DNA from: JACVRW01 sp963808775
GTDB taxonomy: Bacteria; Actinomycetota; Thermoleophilia; Solirubrobacterales; Thermoleophilaceae
Assembly (NCBI GenBank): GCA_963808775.1
Contig: CAWEGR010000005.1
Coordinates: 930,001-994,000 of the forward strand
Direction of reading: 5' to 3'
Length of the DNA stretch: 64,000 nt
Shown here: piece after piece, positions 43,513-51,544 of the stretch
Layout of the letters: each line of letters starts with the position of its first letter
Position numbering within the stretch: position 1 is the first letter of the stretch
The notes under the pieces: generated by a model
Told to the model about the DNA's origin: nothing
Databases searched by the model: none
Seen by the model: only the letters and a program-made list of their open reading frames with translations
Position numbers and translations under genes: made by a program

Positions 43513-43704
43513 GTGCCTAAGGTCTGCTACTCGTGCGGAAAGGGTCCTGCGTTCGGCCACAGCCGCAGCCACTCGATGGTTGCCACGAAGCGTCGCTTCA
43601 ACCCGAACCTGCAGAAGGTCCGCATCTCGGTCGGGGGTGCTCCCCGGCGTGAATACGTCTGCACGCGGTGCCTGAAGGCCGGCAAGGTTCTCAAGGCCGT
43701 CTGA
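43513..43704 (+). CDS. rpmB: 50S ribosomal protein L28 (bL28), zinc type
   Basis: A 63-residue ribosomal protein of the large subunit. KVCYSCGKGPAFGHSRSHSM at the start and VCTRCLKAGKV near the end give the two CxxC pairs of the zinc-binding (C+) form, and KRRFNPNLQKVRI is the conserved rRNA-binding middle. GTG start. It lies just upstream of fakA, a common arrangement in Gram-positives. Confidence 0.97.
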   Translation: MPKVCYSCGKGPAFGHSRSHSMVATKRRFNPNLQKVRISVGGAPRREYVCTRCLKAGKVLKAV

Positions 43705-43714
43705 GCCAGAGACC

Positions 43715-45358
43715 ATGCCCGACGAGAGCCTCGTTCGCTTCAAGCGGGTGGTGGCGGCGGCGCTGGCCGAGCTCGAGTCGCGCCGCCAGGAGGTCAACGA
43801 CCTGAACGTGTTCCCCGTCGCCGACGGCGACACCGGGGACAACATGGCGCTGACGCTGAGGGCCGTGGTCGAGGAGCTCGACGGCCTCGACGGCGAGCCG
43901 ATCGACTCGATCGGCCGCGACAAGATCGTGAGCGCCGTGGCACGCGCAGCGCTGCTCGGCGCGCGCGGCAACTCGGGCGTGATCCTGTCCCAGATCGTGC
44001 GCGGGGCGGCCGAGGAGCTCGCCTCGCGGCCCGGCGAGCTCGTCGACCCGATCCTCGTGTCCGCCGCGCTGGCGCGCGCCGCGGACGCGGCGTACTCCTC
44101 GGTGCGCGACCCCGCCGAGGGCACGATGCTGTCCGCCGTGCGCGCGATGGCGAGCCGCGTGGCGCACGACCTCGCGCACATGGACACCACCCGGCTCGGC
44201 CAGGACGCCACGGCCGAGGAGCAGGACGCGCTGCTCGCCGAGGTGCTCGAGAACGCACTCGCGGCGGCGAACGAGGCGGTCGACCGCGGACCCGAGCAGC
44301 TCGCGATCCTGCGCGAGTCGGGCGTGGTCGACGCCGGCGCCTACGGCCTCACGGTGATCATCGCGGGCTGCCTCGCCGCGCTGCGCGGGGCCGACGCCCC
44401 CGAGCTCGCCCACCAGTACGCGCCCGCCGCGCTCCACAGGCCGGAGCACGAGTCGTCCTCGTTCCGCTACTGCACCAACTTCGCGGTGACCGGCGACGGC
44501 CTCGACACCGGACGCTTCACGCCGATGCTCGAGGACATCGGCGACTCGGTGCTCGTGGTGGGCGACGAGCACACGCTGCGCGTGCACGTGCACACGGACG
44601 ATCCGGACGCCGCGGTCGCCCTGTTCGCCTCGGCGGGCGAGGTCTCGCGCTTCGACGTCGCGGACATGCACGAGCAGGTGGCGGAGCGCACGGCCCGGCT
44701 CGGCGGCGAGCGTGGCGACGTCGAGGAGTCCCTCTGCGCCGTCGTCGCCGTGGCCGCGGGCGAGGGGATGAAGCGCCTCTACGAGGAGCTCGGGGTGCTC
44801 GTGGTGGACGGCGGCGCGACGATGAACCCCTCGACCTACGAGCTGCTCGCCGGCATCCACGCCGCACCCGGGCAGGAGGTCGTCGTGCTCCCGAACAGCC
44901 CCAACGTGATCCTCGCCGCCGAGAAGGCGGCCGGCCTCTCCGAGAAGCCCGCCCGCGTCGTGCCGACCACGGCGCCGCAGGAGGGGCTCGCGGCGCTCCT
45001 GACCTTCGACCCCGAGCGCCCGTGCGAGCACAACGCGGCCTCCGTGCGCTCGGCCGCCGAGGTGCTGCGCGTGGGTGGCGTGGCCGAGGCGGCCCGCGAC
45101 GACACCCAGGGCCGCTTCGCGGCCGGCGACGCCGTGGGCTACGCGGGCGGCGAGCTCGTGGCCTGGGGCGATCCCGCCGCGACGCTGGCGGCCACCCTCG
45201 AGCACCTGACGTCGGGGGCGGAGCTGCTCACCTGCATCGCGGGCGCGGGCCCGCCGCTCGACCGCGACGGCGTCGAGGCCCACGTGCCCGACGGCATCGA
45301 GGTCGAGTACCACGAGGGCGGCCAGCCCGCGTGGTGGTGGCTGCTCTGCGCCGAGTAG
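43715..45358 (+). CDS. fakA: DAK2/DegV-type fatty acid kinase catalytic protein (FakA/YloV family)
   Basis: A 547-residue protein. The N-terminal DhaL-like ATP-binding domain (about 1-200) has NVFPVADGDTGDNMALTL, the metal/ATP signature, and LLGARGNSGVILSQIVRG. A linker and C-terminal DAK-phosphatase/FakA domain follow, with RYCTNFAVTGDGLDTGRF, VHVHTDDPDAAVALF and GGATMNPSTYELLAGIHAAP. FakA phosphorylates fatty acids held by a DegV-type FakB protein. No fakB is in the window, so the role is assigned from the family and the rpmB-recG context. Length is typical. Confidence 0.9.
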   Translation: MPDESLVRFKRVVAAALAELESRRQEVNDLNVFPVADGDTGDNMALTLRAVVEELDGLDGEPIDSIGRDKIVSAVARAALLGARGNSGVILSQIVRGAAEELASRPGELVDPILVSAALARAADAAYSSVRDPAEGTMLSAVRAMASRVAHDLAHMDTTRLGQDATAEEQDALLAEVLENALAAANEAVDRGPEQLAILRESGVVDAGAYGLTVIIAGCLAALRGADAPELAHQYAPAALHRPEHESSSFRYCTNFAVTGDGLDTGRFTPMLEDIGDSVLVVGDEHTLRVHVHTDDPDAAVALFASAGEVSRFDVADMHEQVAERTARLGGERGDVEESLCAVVAVAAGEGMKRLYEELGVLVVDGGATMNPSTYELLAGIHAAPGQEVVVLPNSPNVILAAEKAAGLSEKPARVVPTTAPQEGLAALLTFDPERPCEHNAASVRSAAEVLRVGGVAEAARDDTQGRFAAGDAVGYAGGELVAWGDPAATLAATLEHLTSGAELLTCIAGAGPPLDRDGVEAHVPDGIEVEYHEGGQPAWWWLLCAE

Positions 45359-45480
45359 GACCGACTCCTCCGAGCGGTCCTGGATTGGTGTCGCCTGGTC
45401 AGCCTCGTTCCAGGAGCGCTTCGGCCGGCGCGCCCGTTCGTCGGGCGGATCCGAGCCGATGGCCATGATTGGGCGCGCCC

Positions 45481-47601
45481 GTGCCCACCCTCTTTGCCTC
45501 AGTAGACGAGTGGACCGCCGAGGCGCTGGCGGAGGCCACCCCGCGCTCGACACCGAGCCCGAGCCGCCTGACCGAGCCGGTCGAGCTCCCCGGCGGCGCC
45601 GGCAAGGCCCTCGCCTCCCTCGGCATCGAGACGGTCGGGGACCTCCTGGAGCACCTCCCGCACGTCCACCGCGACCGGCGCGAGCTCAAGCTGGCTGCCG
45701 AGGTCGGGGTGGGGGAGGAGGCCACCGTCGCGGTGACCGTGCGCGGCGTGACCGTGAGGCCGATGCGCGACCGGCGGCGCAAGCGCGTCGAGGCGCGCGT
45801 GGTCGACGAGAGCGGCGCCCTCAAGGCGGTCTGGTTCAACCAGCCCTGGATCGCGCGCCAGCTCGGCGAGGGCAGCGCCGTGCTCCTGCACGGGAAGCTG
45901 CGCCGGCGCGGGGAGCTGTGGGTCACCGAGCACGAGCTCATGGGGGGCGGCGAGGCGCCCGTCCACACGGTCGGCCTCGTGCCCGTGCACCCGGCGACCG
46001 AGGGCATCAGCGCCGCGCGCCTGCGCCAGCTCGTCTGGGACCACTACCGGGCCGTCTACGACGTCCCGGAGCCGCTGCCCGCCCGCCTGCGGGCGAGCGA
46101 GCGCCTCCCGGAGCGGCCGGCCGCGCTGTCGGCCGCGCACTTCCCCGACAGGGAGGACGACGAGCGCGACGCGCGCCGGCGGCTCGCGTTCGAGGAGCTG
46201 TTCCTGCTCCAGCTCGCCGTGACGGGCCGGCGCCGGGCCCGGCGCGAGGGGCGGCGGGCGCGGCCGCTCGCCTCGACCGGCGAGGTGGTCGAGCCCTGGC
46301 GCGAGACGCTGCCATTCGAGTTGACGGGCGATCAGCACGGGGCGATCGCGGAGATCGACGCCGACCTCGCGCAGGACCGGCCGATGCAGCGCCTGCTGAT
46401 GGGCGAGGTGGGCTCCGGCAAGACCGTGGTGGCGCTCGCCGCGATGCTGCGCGCGATCGAGAACGGCGCCCAGGCCGCGCTGATGGCGCCCACGGAGACG
46501 CTCGCGGAGCAGCACCACCGCACCCTCGACAAATTGCTCGGCGGCGCCCTGCCGGTCGAGCTGCTCACGGGCTCGACGACCGCCGCGCGCCGGCGCGACC
46601 TGCTCGCGCGGCTCGCGAGCGGCGAACTTGGGTTGCTCGTGGGCACGCACGCCCTGATCGAGGACCCGGTCGAGTTCCGCGACCTCGCGCTGGTGGTCGT
46701 CGACGAGCAGCACCGCTTCGGCGTCCGCCAGCGCGCCGCGCTCGACGCCAAGGCGCCCGATGACCTCGTCCCGCACGCGCTCCACATGACCGCCACGCCG
46801 ATCCCGCGCACGCTCTCGCTCACCGCCTACGGAGATCTCGACGCGAGCGTGCTGCGCGACCTGCCGAGCGGCCGCAGGCCGGTCGAGACGCACGTGGTCG
46901 ACGGGACGCGCGCCCGCACGCGCGCCTACGAGCGGATCCGCGAGGAGATCGCCGCCGGCAGGCAGTGCTTCGTCGTCTGCCCGCTCGTCGAGGAGTCCGA
47001 GGCCCTGCAGGCCAAGGCCGCAACCGCCGAGTTCGAGCGCCTGCGGAGCACGGAGTTCCGCGACCTGCGCGTGGAGCTGATCCACGGCCAGATGCCGTCG
47101 CGGCAGAAGGCCGCGGCGATGGAGGCGTTCGCCGCCGGCGAGGCCGACGTCCTGGTGGCCACGAGCGTGATCGAGGTCGGCATCGACGTGCCGAACGCCA
47201 CCGTGATGCTGATCGAGGCGGCGGAGCGCTACGGCCTCTCGCAGCTCCACCAGCTGCGCGGGCGCGTCGGGCGGGGGGAGCACGCGTCGCTCTGCATCCT
47301 GTTCGGCGATCCGCGCCTGCCACGGCTCGACGCGATCGCGAACGAGCGCGACGGCTTCCGGCTCGCGGAGGTCGACCTCGAGCTCCGCGGCGCCGGCGAC
47401 GTGCTCGGCACGCGCCAGCACGGCCTGCCCGAGTTCCGCGTGGCGCGCCTGCCCGAGGACACGGAGCTGCTCGTGCGGGCGCGCGACCTCGCGGACGCGA
47501 TCGTGATCGCCGACCCCACGCTCAGCGAGCCCGAGCACGCGCTCCTGCGCGACGCGGTGGTGGCGCGCTTCGGCCCCGAGCTCGACCCGATCCCGGCATG
47601 A
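45481..47601 (+). CDS. recG: ATP-dependent DNA helicase RecG
   Basis: Branch-migration helicase for stalled forks and recombination intermediates; 706 residues from GTG 45481. The N-terminal wedge OB-fold (about 60-160) includes RRKRVEARVVDESGALKAVW. The helicase core has RLLMGEVGSGKTVVALAAML (Walker A), MAPTETLAEQHHRTLD, VVVDEQHRFGVRQRA (the usual DEQH of RecG), HMTATPIPRTLSLTAYGDLD, SVIEVGIDVPNATVMLIEAA and HQLRGRVGRGEHASLC. A TTG at 45469 is an alternative start but overlaps a possible -10 (CATGAT 45464-45469). Confidence 0.96.
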   Translation: MPTLFASVDEWTAEALAEATPRSTPSPSRLTEPVELPGGAGKALASLGIETVGDLLEHLPHVHRDRRELKLAAEVGVGEEATVAVTVRGVTVRPMRDRRRKRVEARVVDESGALKAVWFNQPWIARQLGEGSAVLLHGKLRRRGELWVTEHELMGGGEAPVHTVGLVPVHPATEGISAARLRQLVWDHYRAVYDVPEPLPARLRASERLPERPAALSAAHFPDREDDERDARRRLAFEELFLLQLAVTGRRRARREGRRARPLASTGEVVEPWRETLPFELTGDQHGAIAEIDADLAQDRPMQRLLMGEVGSGKTVVALAAMLRAIENGAQAALMAPTETLAEQHHRTLDKLLGGALPVELLTGSTTAARRRDLLARLASGELGLLVGTHALIEDPVEFRDLALVVVDEQHRFGVRQRAALDAKAPDDLVPHALHMTATPIPRTLSLTAYGDLDASVLRDLPSGRRPVETHVVDGTRARTRAYERIREEIAAGRQCFVVCPLVEESEALQAKAATAEFERLRSTEFRDLRVELIHGQMPSRQKAAAMEAFAAGEADVLVATSVIEVGIDVPNATVMLIEAAERYGLSQLHQLRGRVGRGEHASLCILFGDPRLPRLDAIANERDGFRLAEVDLELRGAGDVLGTRQHGLPEFRVARLPEDTELLVRARDLADAIVIADPTLSEPEHALLRDAVVARFGPELDPIPA

Positions 47602-48119
47602 GGGTCGTCGCCGGCGAGTGGCGGGGCCGCAGGCTCAGGTTCCCGCGCGGCGGCTCCACGCGCCCCACCGCCGACCGCGTGCGCGAGGCGCTCTTCTCGA
47701 TGCTCGGCGACGTATCTGGAGCGCGCGTGCTCGATCTGTTCGCCGGCTCCGGGGCGCTCGGGATCGAGGCGCTCTCGCGCGGCGCCGGCTCGGCCGTGTT
47801 CGTCGAGCGGAGCCGCGCCGCAGCCAGGATCGTCCGCGAGAACCTCGACGAACTCGGCGCGAGCGCTCGCGTCGTCGAGTCGGACGTCCTGTCGTTTCTC
47901 ACGCGCGAGCGCGGGGAGTACGACCTCGTGTTCCTCGACCCGCCCTATGATTCTGCTCCCCGCCTGGCCGCTTCGCTCAACGAGCGGCTGCCGGCGGTGA
48001 CCTCCGAAGGCGCACGCATCGTGACCGAATCAGACAGGCGCAGGCCGCTCGAACTCCCTTTCCCGCTCGTGCGCGAGCGGACCTACGGCGATACCCGGAT
48101 CGCGATTCATGCCCGGTGA
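47598..48119 (+). CDS. rsmD: 16S rRNA (guanine966-N2)-methyltransferase
   Basis: A 173-residue SAM-dependent enzyme modifying 16S rRNA. MRVVAGEWRGRRLRFP and TRPTADRVREALFSML are the typical N terminus. RVLDLFAGSGALGIEALSRG is motif I and LVFLDPPYDS is the catalytic DPPY motif. The ATG overlaps the recG stop (ATGA) and the 3' end overlaps coaD by 11 bases. Confidence 0.96.
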   Translation: MRVVAGEWRGRRLRFPRGGSTRPTADRVREALFSMLGDVSGARVLDLFAGSGALGIEALSRGAGSAVFVERSRAAARIVRENLDELGASARVVESDVLSFLTRERGEYDLVFLDPPYDSAPRLAASLNERLPAVTSEGARIVTESDRRRPLELPFPLVRERTYGDTRIAIHAR

Positions 48120-48612
48120 GAAGAACGGCGGCACGGCCGTCTGCCCGGGTTCGTACGACCCCATCACCTTCGGCCACCTCGACATCATCGGGCGGGCCGC
48201 GAACGTGTTCGATCACCTGATCGTGGGTGTCGTGAACCAGCCCGTGCGCAAGAAGCAGACGCTCTTCGACGCCGCGGAGCGGGTCGGCTTCATCGAGGCC
48301 GAGGTGGCGGAATACGGCAATGTGCAGGTAAAACCCTTTGATACGCTCCTCGTCGATTTCGCCCGTGAGCACGGCGCGAAGGCCATCGTCAAGGGTCTGC
48401 GGGCGATCTCGGACTTCGAATACGAGTTCGAGATGAACCAGCTCAACCGCAAGCTCGCCCCGGACATCGAGAGCATCTACCTGATGAGCGCACCGCAATT
48501 CAGCTTCCTGAGCTCGAGCGGAGTAAAGGAACTGGCTATGTTCGGCGGTGACGTGAGCGGACTCGTGCCCGACGCGGTAGCGGCTCGAATGCAGGAAGAA
48601 CTGAAGCGGTGA
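48109..48612 (+). CDS. coaD: Phosphopantetheine adenylyltransferase
   Basis: Makes dephospho-CoA from 4'-phosphopantetheine. The 167-residue protein has CPGSYDPITFGHLDIIGRAA with the T/HxGH nucleotidyltransferase motif, KAIVKGLRAISDFEYEFEMN and FSFLSSSGVKELAMFGGDVS. The last block is the ATP-binding ISSTxVRE equivalent, here SSSGVKE. The rsmD-coaD pairing is widely conserved. Confidence 0.96.
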   Translation: MPGEKNGGTAVCPGSYDPITFGHLDIIGRAANVFDHLIVGVVNQPVRKKQTLFDAAERVGFIEAEVAEYGNVQVKPFDTLLVDFAREHGAKAIVKGLRAISDFEYEFEMNQLNRKLAPDIESIYLMSAPQFSFLSSSGVKELAMFGGDVSGLVPDAVAARMQEELKR

Positions 48613-48627
48613 AGAACTGAGGCGCCG

Positions 48628-49503
48628 ATGGATGTACTGGTCCTGATCGACAAGCTCGACGACACGATTCACAACGCCAAGCCCGTGCCGCTGACGGACC
48701 AGGTGCGCGTCGACAAAGAGGAGATCTACGACATCCTCGACCAGATGCGCGCGACGATCCCCGAGGAGATCAAGCAGGCGCGCTGGATCGTGAAAGAGCG
48801 TCAGGAGATGCTCGCCGAGGCGAAGCGCGAGGCCGAGCGGGTGATCAAGGAGGCGCGCGAGGAGCAGATCCGCCTGATCTCCGAGGAGGAGATCGTCAAG
48901 CAGGCGGAGCGCCAGGCCGAGGAGATCATCGAGGACGCCAGGGCCCGCGAGCGCGAGATCAGGCTCGGCGCGGAGGACTACGCCGACGACATCCTCAACA
49001 CGCTCGAGGTCAACCTCACGAAGTTCACCGCGGCCGTCCAGCGCGGCCGCGACCGCCTGCAGGGGCGCGAGGAAGCCGAGATCTTCGGTCAGCCGCCTGC
49101 GGATCGGGCGGCGCGTAGGCTCCGGCGCATGCCCAGCTACCTCCACACCTGCTACCGGATCGGCGACATCGACCGCTCGGTCGCCTTCTACGAGAAGCTC
49201 GGCTTCAAGGAGGCCGGGAGGTTCCCGATCCGCGACGAGGCGATCAACGTCTTCATGGGCCTGCCCGGTGAGGACCCGGTGCTCGAGCTCACCTACAACC
49301 ACGGCGTCGACTCCTACGAGCTCGGCACGGGCTACAACCACATCGCGCTCGCGGTCGACGATCTCGAGGGCACGCTCGCGGGGCTCGCCGAGCAGGGCAT
49401 CGAGCCCGAGAAGCCGCCGTATCAGGTGCGCGAGGGCGGCACGTACCTCTGCTTCGTGCGCGATCCCGACGGCTATCGGATCGAGCTGATCGGGAAGTCG
49501 TGA
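48628..49503 (+). CDS. Coiled-coil protein read through into a VOC domain (apparent fusion)
   Basis: One open frame of 291 codons. The first ~165 residues start MDVLVLIDKLDDTIHNAKPV and form a long charged helix (KREAERVIKEAREEQIRLIS, QAEEIIEDARAREREIRLGA) like F-type ATP synthase subunit b or DivIVA-like proteins. After FGQPPADRAARRLRR it enters a glyoxalase domain beginning MPSYLHTCYRIGDIDRSVAF at 49129. That inner ATG has its own TAGGCT -10 box seven bases upstream, so the two parts are probably separate genes. In that reading TAG 49116-49118 would be the missing stop if one base were absent upstream. The coiled-coil part's role is unknown. Confidence 0.6.
   Translation: MDVLVLIDKLDDTIHNAKPVPLTDQVRVDKEEIYDILDQMRATIPEEIKQARWIVKERQEMLAEAKREAERVIKEAREEQIRLISEEEIVKQAERQAEEIIEDARAREREIRLGAEDYADDILNTLEVNLTKFTAAVQRGRDRLQGREEAEIFGQPPADRAARRLRRMPSYLHTCYRIGDIDRSVAFYEKLGFKEAGRFPIRDEAINVFMGLPGEDPVLELTYNHGVDSYELGTGYNHIALAVDDLEGTLAGLAEQGIEPEKPPYQVREGGTYLCFVRDPDGYRIELIGKS
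49116..49121 (+). promoter_or_regulatory. -10 box of the VOC/glyoxalase gene (leaderless)
   Basis: TAGGCT ends seven bases before the ATG at 49129, the same spacing as for ffh and the NfeD-like gene. This supports an independent start for the glyoxalase part. Confidence 0.45.
49129..49503 (+). CDS. VOC-family glyoxalase (lactoylglutathione lyase-like)
   Basis: A 124-residue metalloenzyme domain with two beta-alpha-beta3 modules. HTCYRIGDIDRSVAFYEKLG provides the first metal His and the family opening. LELTYNHGVDSYELGTGYNH carries the Glu and the GTGYNHIALAVDD block of GloA-type enzymes. YLCFVRDPDGYRIELIGKS ends with the last metal-binding Glu. Glyoxalase I activity on methylglyoxal adducts is likely, though the thiol partner in actinobacteria may be mycothiol. 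It is in frame with the upstream coiled-coil region, as discussed there. Confidence 0.88.
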   Translation: MPSYLHTCYRIGDIDRSVAFYEKLGFKEAGRFPIRDEAINVFMGLPGEDPVLELTYNHGVDSYELGTGYNHIALAVDDLEGTLAGLAEQGIEPEKPPYQVREGGTYLCFVRDPDGYRIELIGKS

Positions 49504-49555
49504 CGCCTCGCGAGGTCGTCCTCGCGGGCATGGACGCGGCGCTAAATTCGGAGTC

Positions 49556-50068
49556 GTGACGGCGCTCACCGAGATCTTCAACGTCGGCAAGCTCGGGCTC
49601 AGCTCGGGCGAGGGCAGGCGCTTCGACCTCAGGGTGCCCGTCGCGCCCTTCGACTTCGGCGGCCAGCGCTACTCGCTCGAGGGCGACCGCGCCGACGTGC
49701 GGCTGAACGTCGACCACACCACGGCCGGGTACTCGTTCCGGCTGCGCTTCCCCGCCCGCCTCGACGGGCCCTGCATGCGCTGCCTCGAGGAGGCCGCCCG
49801 CGAGATCGATGTCGACGCGCGCGAGATCGACCAGCCGGGCGACGTAGACGAGCTCAACTCCCCCTACCTGGACGGCGACGAGCTCGACCTCGCGTCCTGG
49901 GCCCGGGACGCCCTGGCGCTCGCCCTTCCCGTACAGATCGTGTGCCGCGACGACTGCGCGGGCCTGTGCGCGGTATGCGGCCAGAACCTCAACGAGGATC
50001 CTGGACACGAGCACGAGCGCGAGCCCGATCCGCGCTGGGCGGCGCTTCGCGAGCTCAAGCTCGACTGA
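49556..50068 (+). CDS. DUF177 (YceD-like) protein
   Basis: A 170-residue protein of the YceD family found upstream of rpmF in most bacteria. The N-terminal beta-rich part (LRVPVAPFDFGGQRYSLEGD) is followed by CMRCLEEAAREIDVDAREID and the C-terminal CRDDCAGLCAVCGQNLNEDP. These give the Cys pairs typical of Gram-positive and plant members, implicated in 23S rRNA accumulation. GTG start. It lies directly before rpmF, the conserved neighbourhood. Confidence 0.92.
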   Translation: MTALTEIFNVGKLGLSSGEGRRFDLRVPVAPFDFGGQRYSLEGDRADVRLNVDHTTAGYSFRLRFPARLDGPCMRCLEEAAREIDVDAREIDQPGDVDELNSPYLDGDELDLASWARDALALALPVQIVCRDDCAGLCAVCGQNLNEDPGHEHEREPDPRWAALRELKLD

Positions 50069-50078
50069 GGTCCGCCGC

Positions 50079-50084
50079 TACACT
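50079..50084 (+). promoter_or_regulatory. -10 box of rpmF
   Basis: TACACT ends 12 bases before the rpmF ATG in the 28-base gap after the DUF177 gene, giving a very short or absent leader. Confidence 0.35.
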
Positions 50085-50096
50085 GGGCCGCTGCCG

Positions 50097-50294
50097 ATGG
50101 CCGTTCCCAAGCAGAGACAGTCTCACTCGCGCACCAGCAAGCGGCGCGCCCAGCACAGAATGGCCGCTCCGGGCCTCCGCCATTGCCCGCGCTGCCACGA
50201 GCCGCGACTGCCGCACCGGGTCTGCCCGAACTGCGGCACCTACGCCGGCCGCGAGGTCGTCGTCCAGCAGGCCGGCTTCGCCGACGACGAGTAA
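50097..50294 (+). CDS. rpmF: 50S ribosomal protein L32 (bL32), zinc type
   Basis: A 65-residue protein starting MAVPKQRQSHSRTSKRRAQH, the conserved basic N terminus. Two Cys pairs (HCPRCHEPRLPHRVCPNCGT) form the zinc knuckle of C+ L32. Followed after six bases by plsX, the common rpmF-plsX order linking ribosome and lipid synthesis. Confidence 0.97.
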   Translation: MAVPKQRQSHSRTSKRRAQHRMAAPGLRHCPRCHEPRLPHRVCPNCGTYAGREVVVQQAGFADDE

Positions 50295-50300
50295 CCCGTC

Positions 50301-51296
50301 GTGATCGCAGTCGACGCGAACGGCGCCGACAGGGGACCCGCCGCCGTCGCCGAGGGTGTCGCGCGCTCGGGCCTGCCCGTCCTGTTGTTCGGCCCCGCCG
50401 CCGAGATCGGCGAGCGCGCCGGCCCGCGCGCCGAGGTGATCGACGCCCCCGAGCGAATCAAGGCGGGCGAGGAGGCGGTGTCGGCCGTGCGCTCGAAGCG
50501 CGAGGCCTCGATCGTCCAGGCTGCGCGCGCGGTCGGCGAGGGCCGCGCCGAGGCGCTCGTCTCGGCCGGCTCCACGGGTCCCACGCTCGCGGCGGCCACG
50601 ATCGCCATCAAGCGCGAGCGCGGCGTCTTCCGCCCGGCGCTCGCCGTGCTGCTGCCGGTTCCGAAGGGACCGGTGCTCCTGCTCGACGCCGGAGCGAGCG
50701 TGGAGGTGCGCCCCGAGCACCTGGTCCAGTTCGCGTACATGGGCGCGTGCTTCATGGAGGCCGTCGTGGGCATCGAGCGGCCGAGCGTCGGCCTGCTGTC
50801 GGTGGGCGAGGAGTCCGGCAAGGGGACGCCTGACGTGCTCGCCGCGCACGACCGGCTCGCCGGCGGCCCGCTGAACTTCGTCGGCAACCTCGAGGGCTTT
50901 GACATCCCCGCCGCCAAGGCGTCGGTCGTGGTGGCGGACGGCTTCACCGGCAACGTCGCGCTGAAGACGCTCGAGGGCACGGTGAGGGAGCTCTCGGCGA
51001 CGATGCGCGAGCGGATCAGGTCCGGGCTCGTCTCGAGCGCCGGCGGGCTGCTCGTGCGCGGCAAGCTCGGCGACGTGCGCGACGATCTCGATCCCGAGCG
51101 CGTGGGCGGGGCGATCCTGCTCGGCCTGCGGCGCCCCGTGGTCGTGGCGCACGGCAGCTTCGGGCCGGTGGGCATCGAGCACGCGGTCAGGCTGGCGCGG
51201 CGGGCGGTCGACGAGGAGATGGTCGGCCGGACCCGCGCGGCGCTCGAGTCCGCGGGGGTCTTGCGGTCCGCGCCCGTTGCTAGCGTCGCCGACTGA
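50301..51296 (+). CDS. plsX: Phosphate acyltransferase PlsX
   Basis: Converts acyl-ACP to acyl-phosphate, the first step of PlsX/PlsY phospholipid synthesis. The 331-residue protein has IAVDANGADRGPAAVAEGV (replacing the usual DxMGGD opening), VSAGSTGPTLAAATIAIKR, VLLLDAGASVEVRPEHLVQF, GLLSVGEESGKGTPDVLAAH and VVADGFTGNVALKTLEGTV. Its stop overlaps the acpP start (TGATG). The altered N-terminal glycine motif lies in the nucleotide-fold loop and may be a lineage feature. Confidence 0.95.
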   Translation: MIAVDANGADRGPAAVAEGVARSGLPVLLFGPAAEIGERAGPRAEVIDAPERIKAGEEAVSAVRSKREASIVQAARAVGEGRAEALVSAGSTGPTLAAATIAIKRERGVFRPALAVLLPVPKGPVLLLDAGASVEVRPEHLVQFAYMGACFMEAVVGIERPSVGLLSVGEESGKGTPDVLAAHDRLAGGPLNFVGNLEGFDIPAAKASVVVADGFTGNVALKTLEGTVRELSATMRERIRSGLVSSAGGLLVRGKLGDVRDDLDPERVGGAILLGLRRPVVVAHGSFGPVGIEHAVRLARRAVDEEMVGRTRAALESAGVLRSAPVASVAD

Positions 51297-51544
51297 TGAC
51301 CCGAGAGGAGGTCCTCGCCCGCATACGGGAGCACCTCGCCTCCGAATTGGAGGTCGATCCTGAGCGCATCGGCGAGGACACCCGCTTCCGAGAGGACCTC
51401 GAGGCGGACTCGCTCGACCTCGTCGAGCTCGTGGTGGAGCTCGAGGACAACTACGGGGTCCGGATCCCAGACGAGGAGGCGGCCAGGATCGTGACGGTTG
51501 GGCAGGCAGCCGACTACGTCGCAGCGCATGCCGCAGGGGCGTGA
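51296..51544 (+). CDS. acpP: Acyl carrier protein
   Basis: An 82-residue acidic four-helix protein. The phosphopantetheine Ser39 is in EDLEADSLDLVELVVELEDN, and DDTR-type and VRIPDEEAARIVTVGQAADY helices are typical. Located between plsX and rnc as in many bacteria. The rnc start lies inside its 3' end. Confidence 0.97.
   Translation: MTREEVLARIREHLASELEVDPERIGEDTRFREDLEADSLDLVELVVELEDNYGVRIPDEEAARIVTVGQAADYVAAHAAGA

Noticed and set aside
45358..45380. Weak hairpin GGACCG...CGGTCC after fakA as a terminator
   Set aside because: Only six base pairs with an 11-base loop and no T-run; not distinguishable from chance in GC-rich DNA.
46650..46740. DEQH instead of DEAH/DEAD in RecG
   Set aside because: DEQH is the usual motif II form in RecG proteins, so it is not an anomaly.
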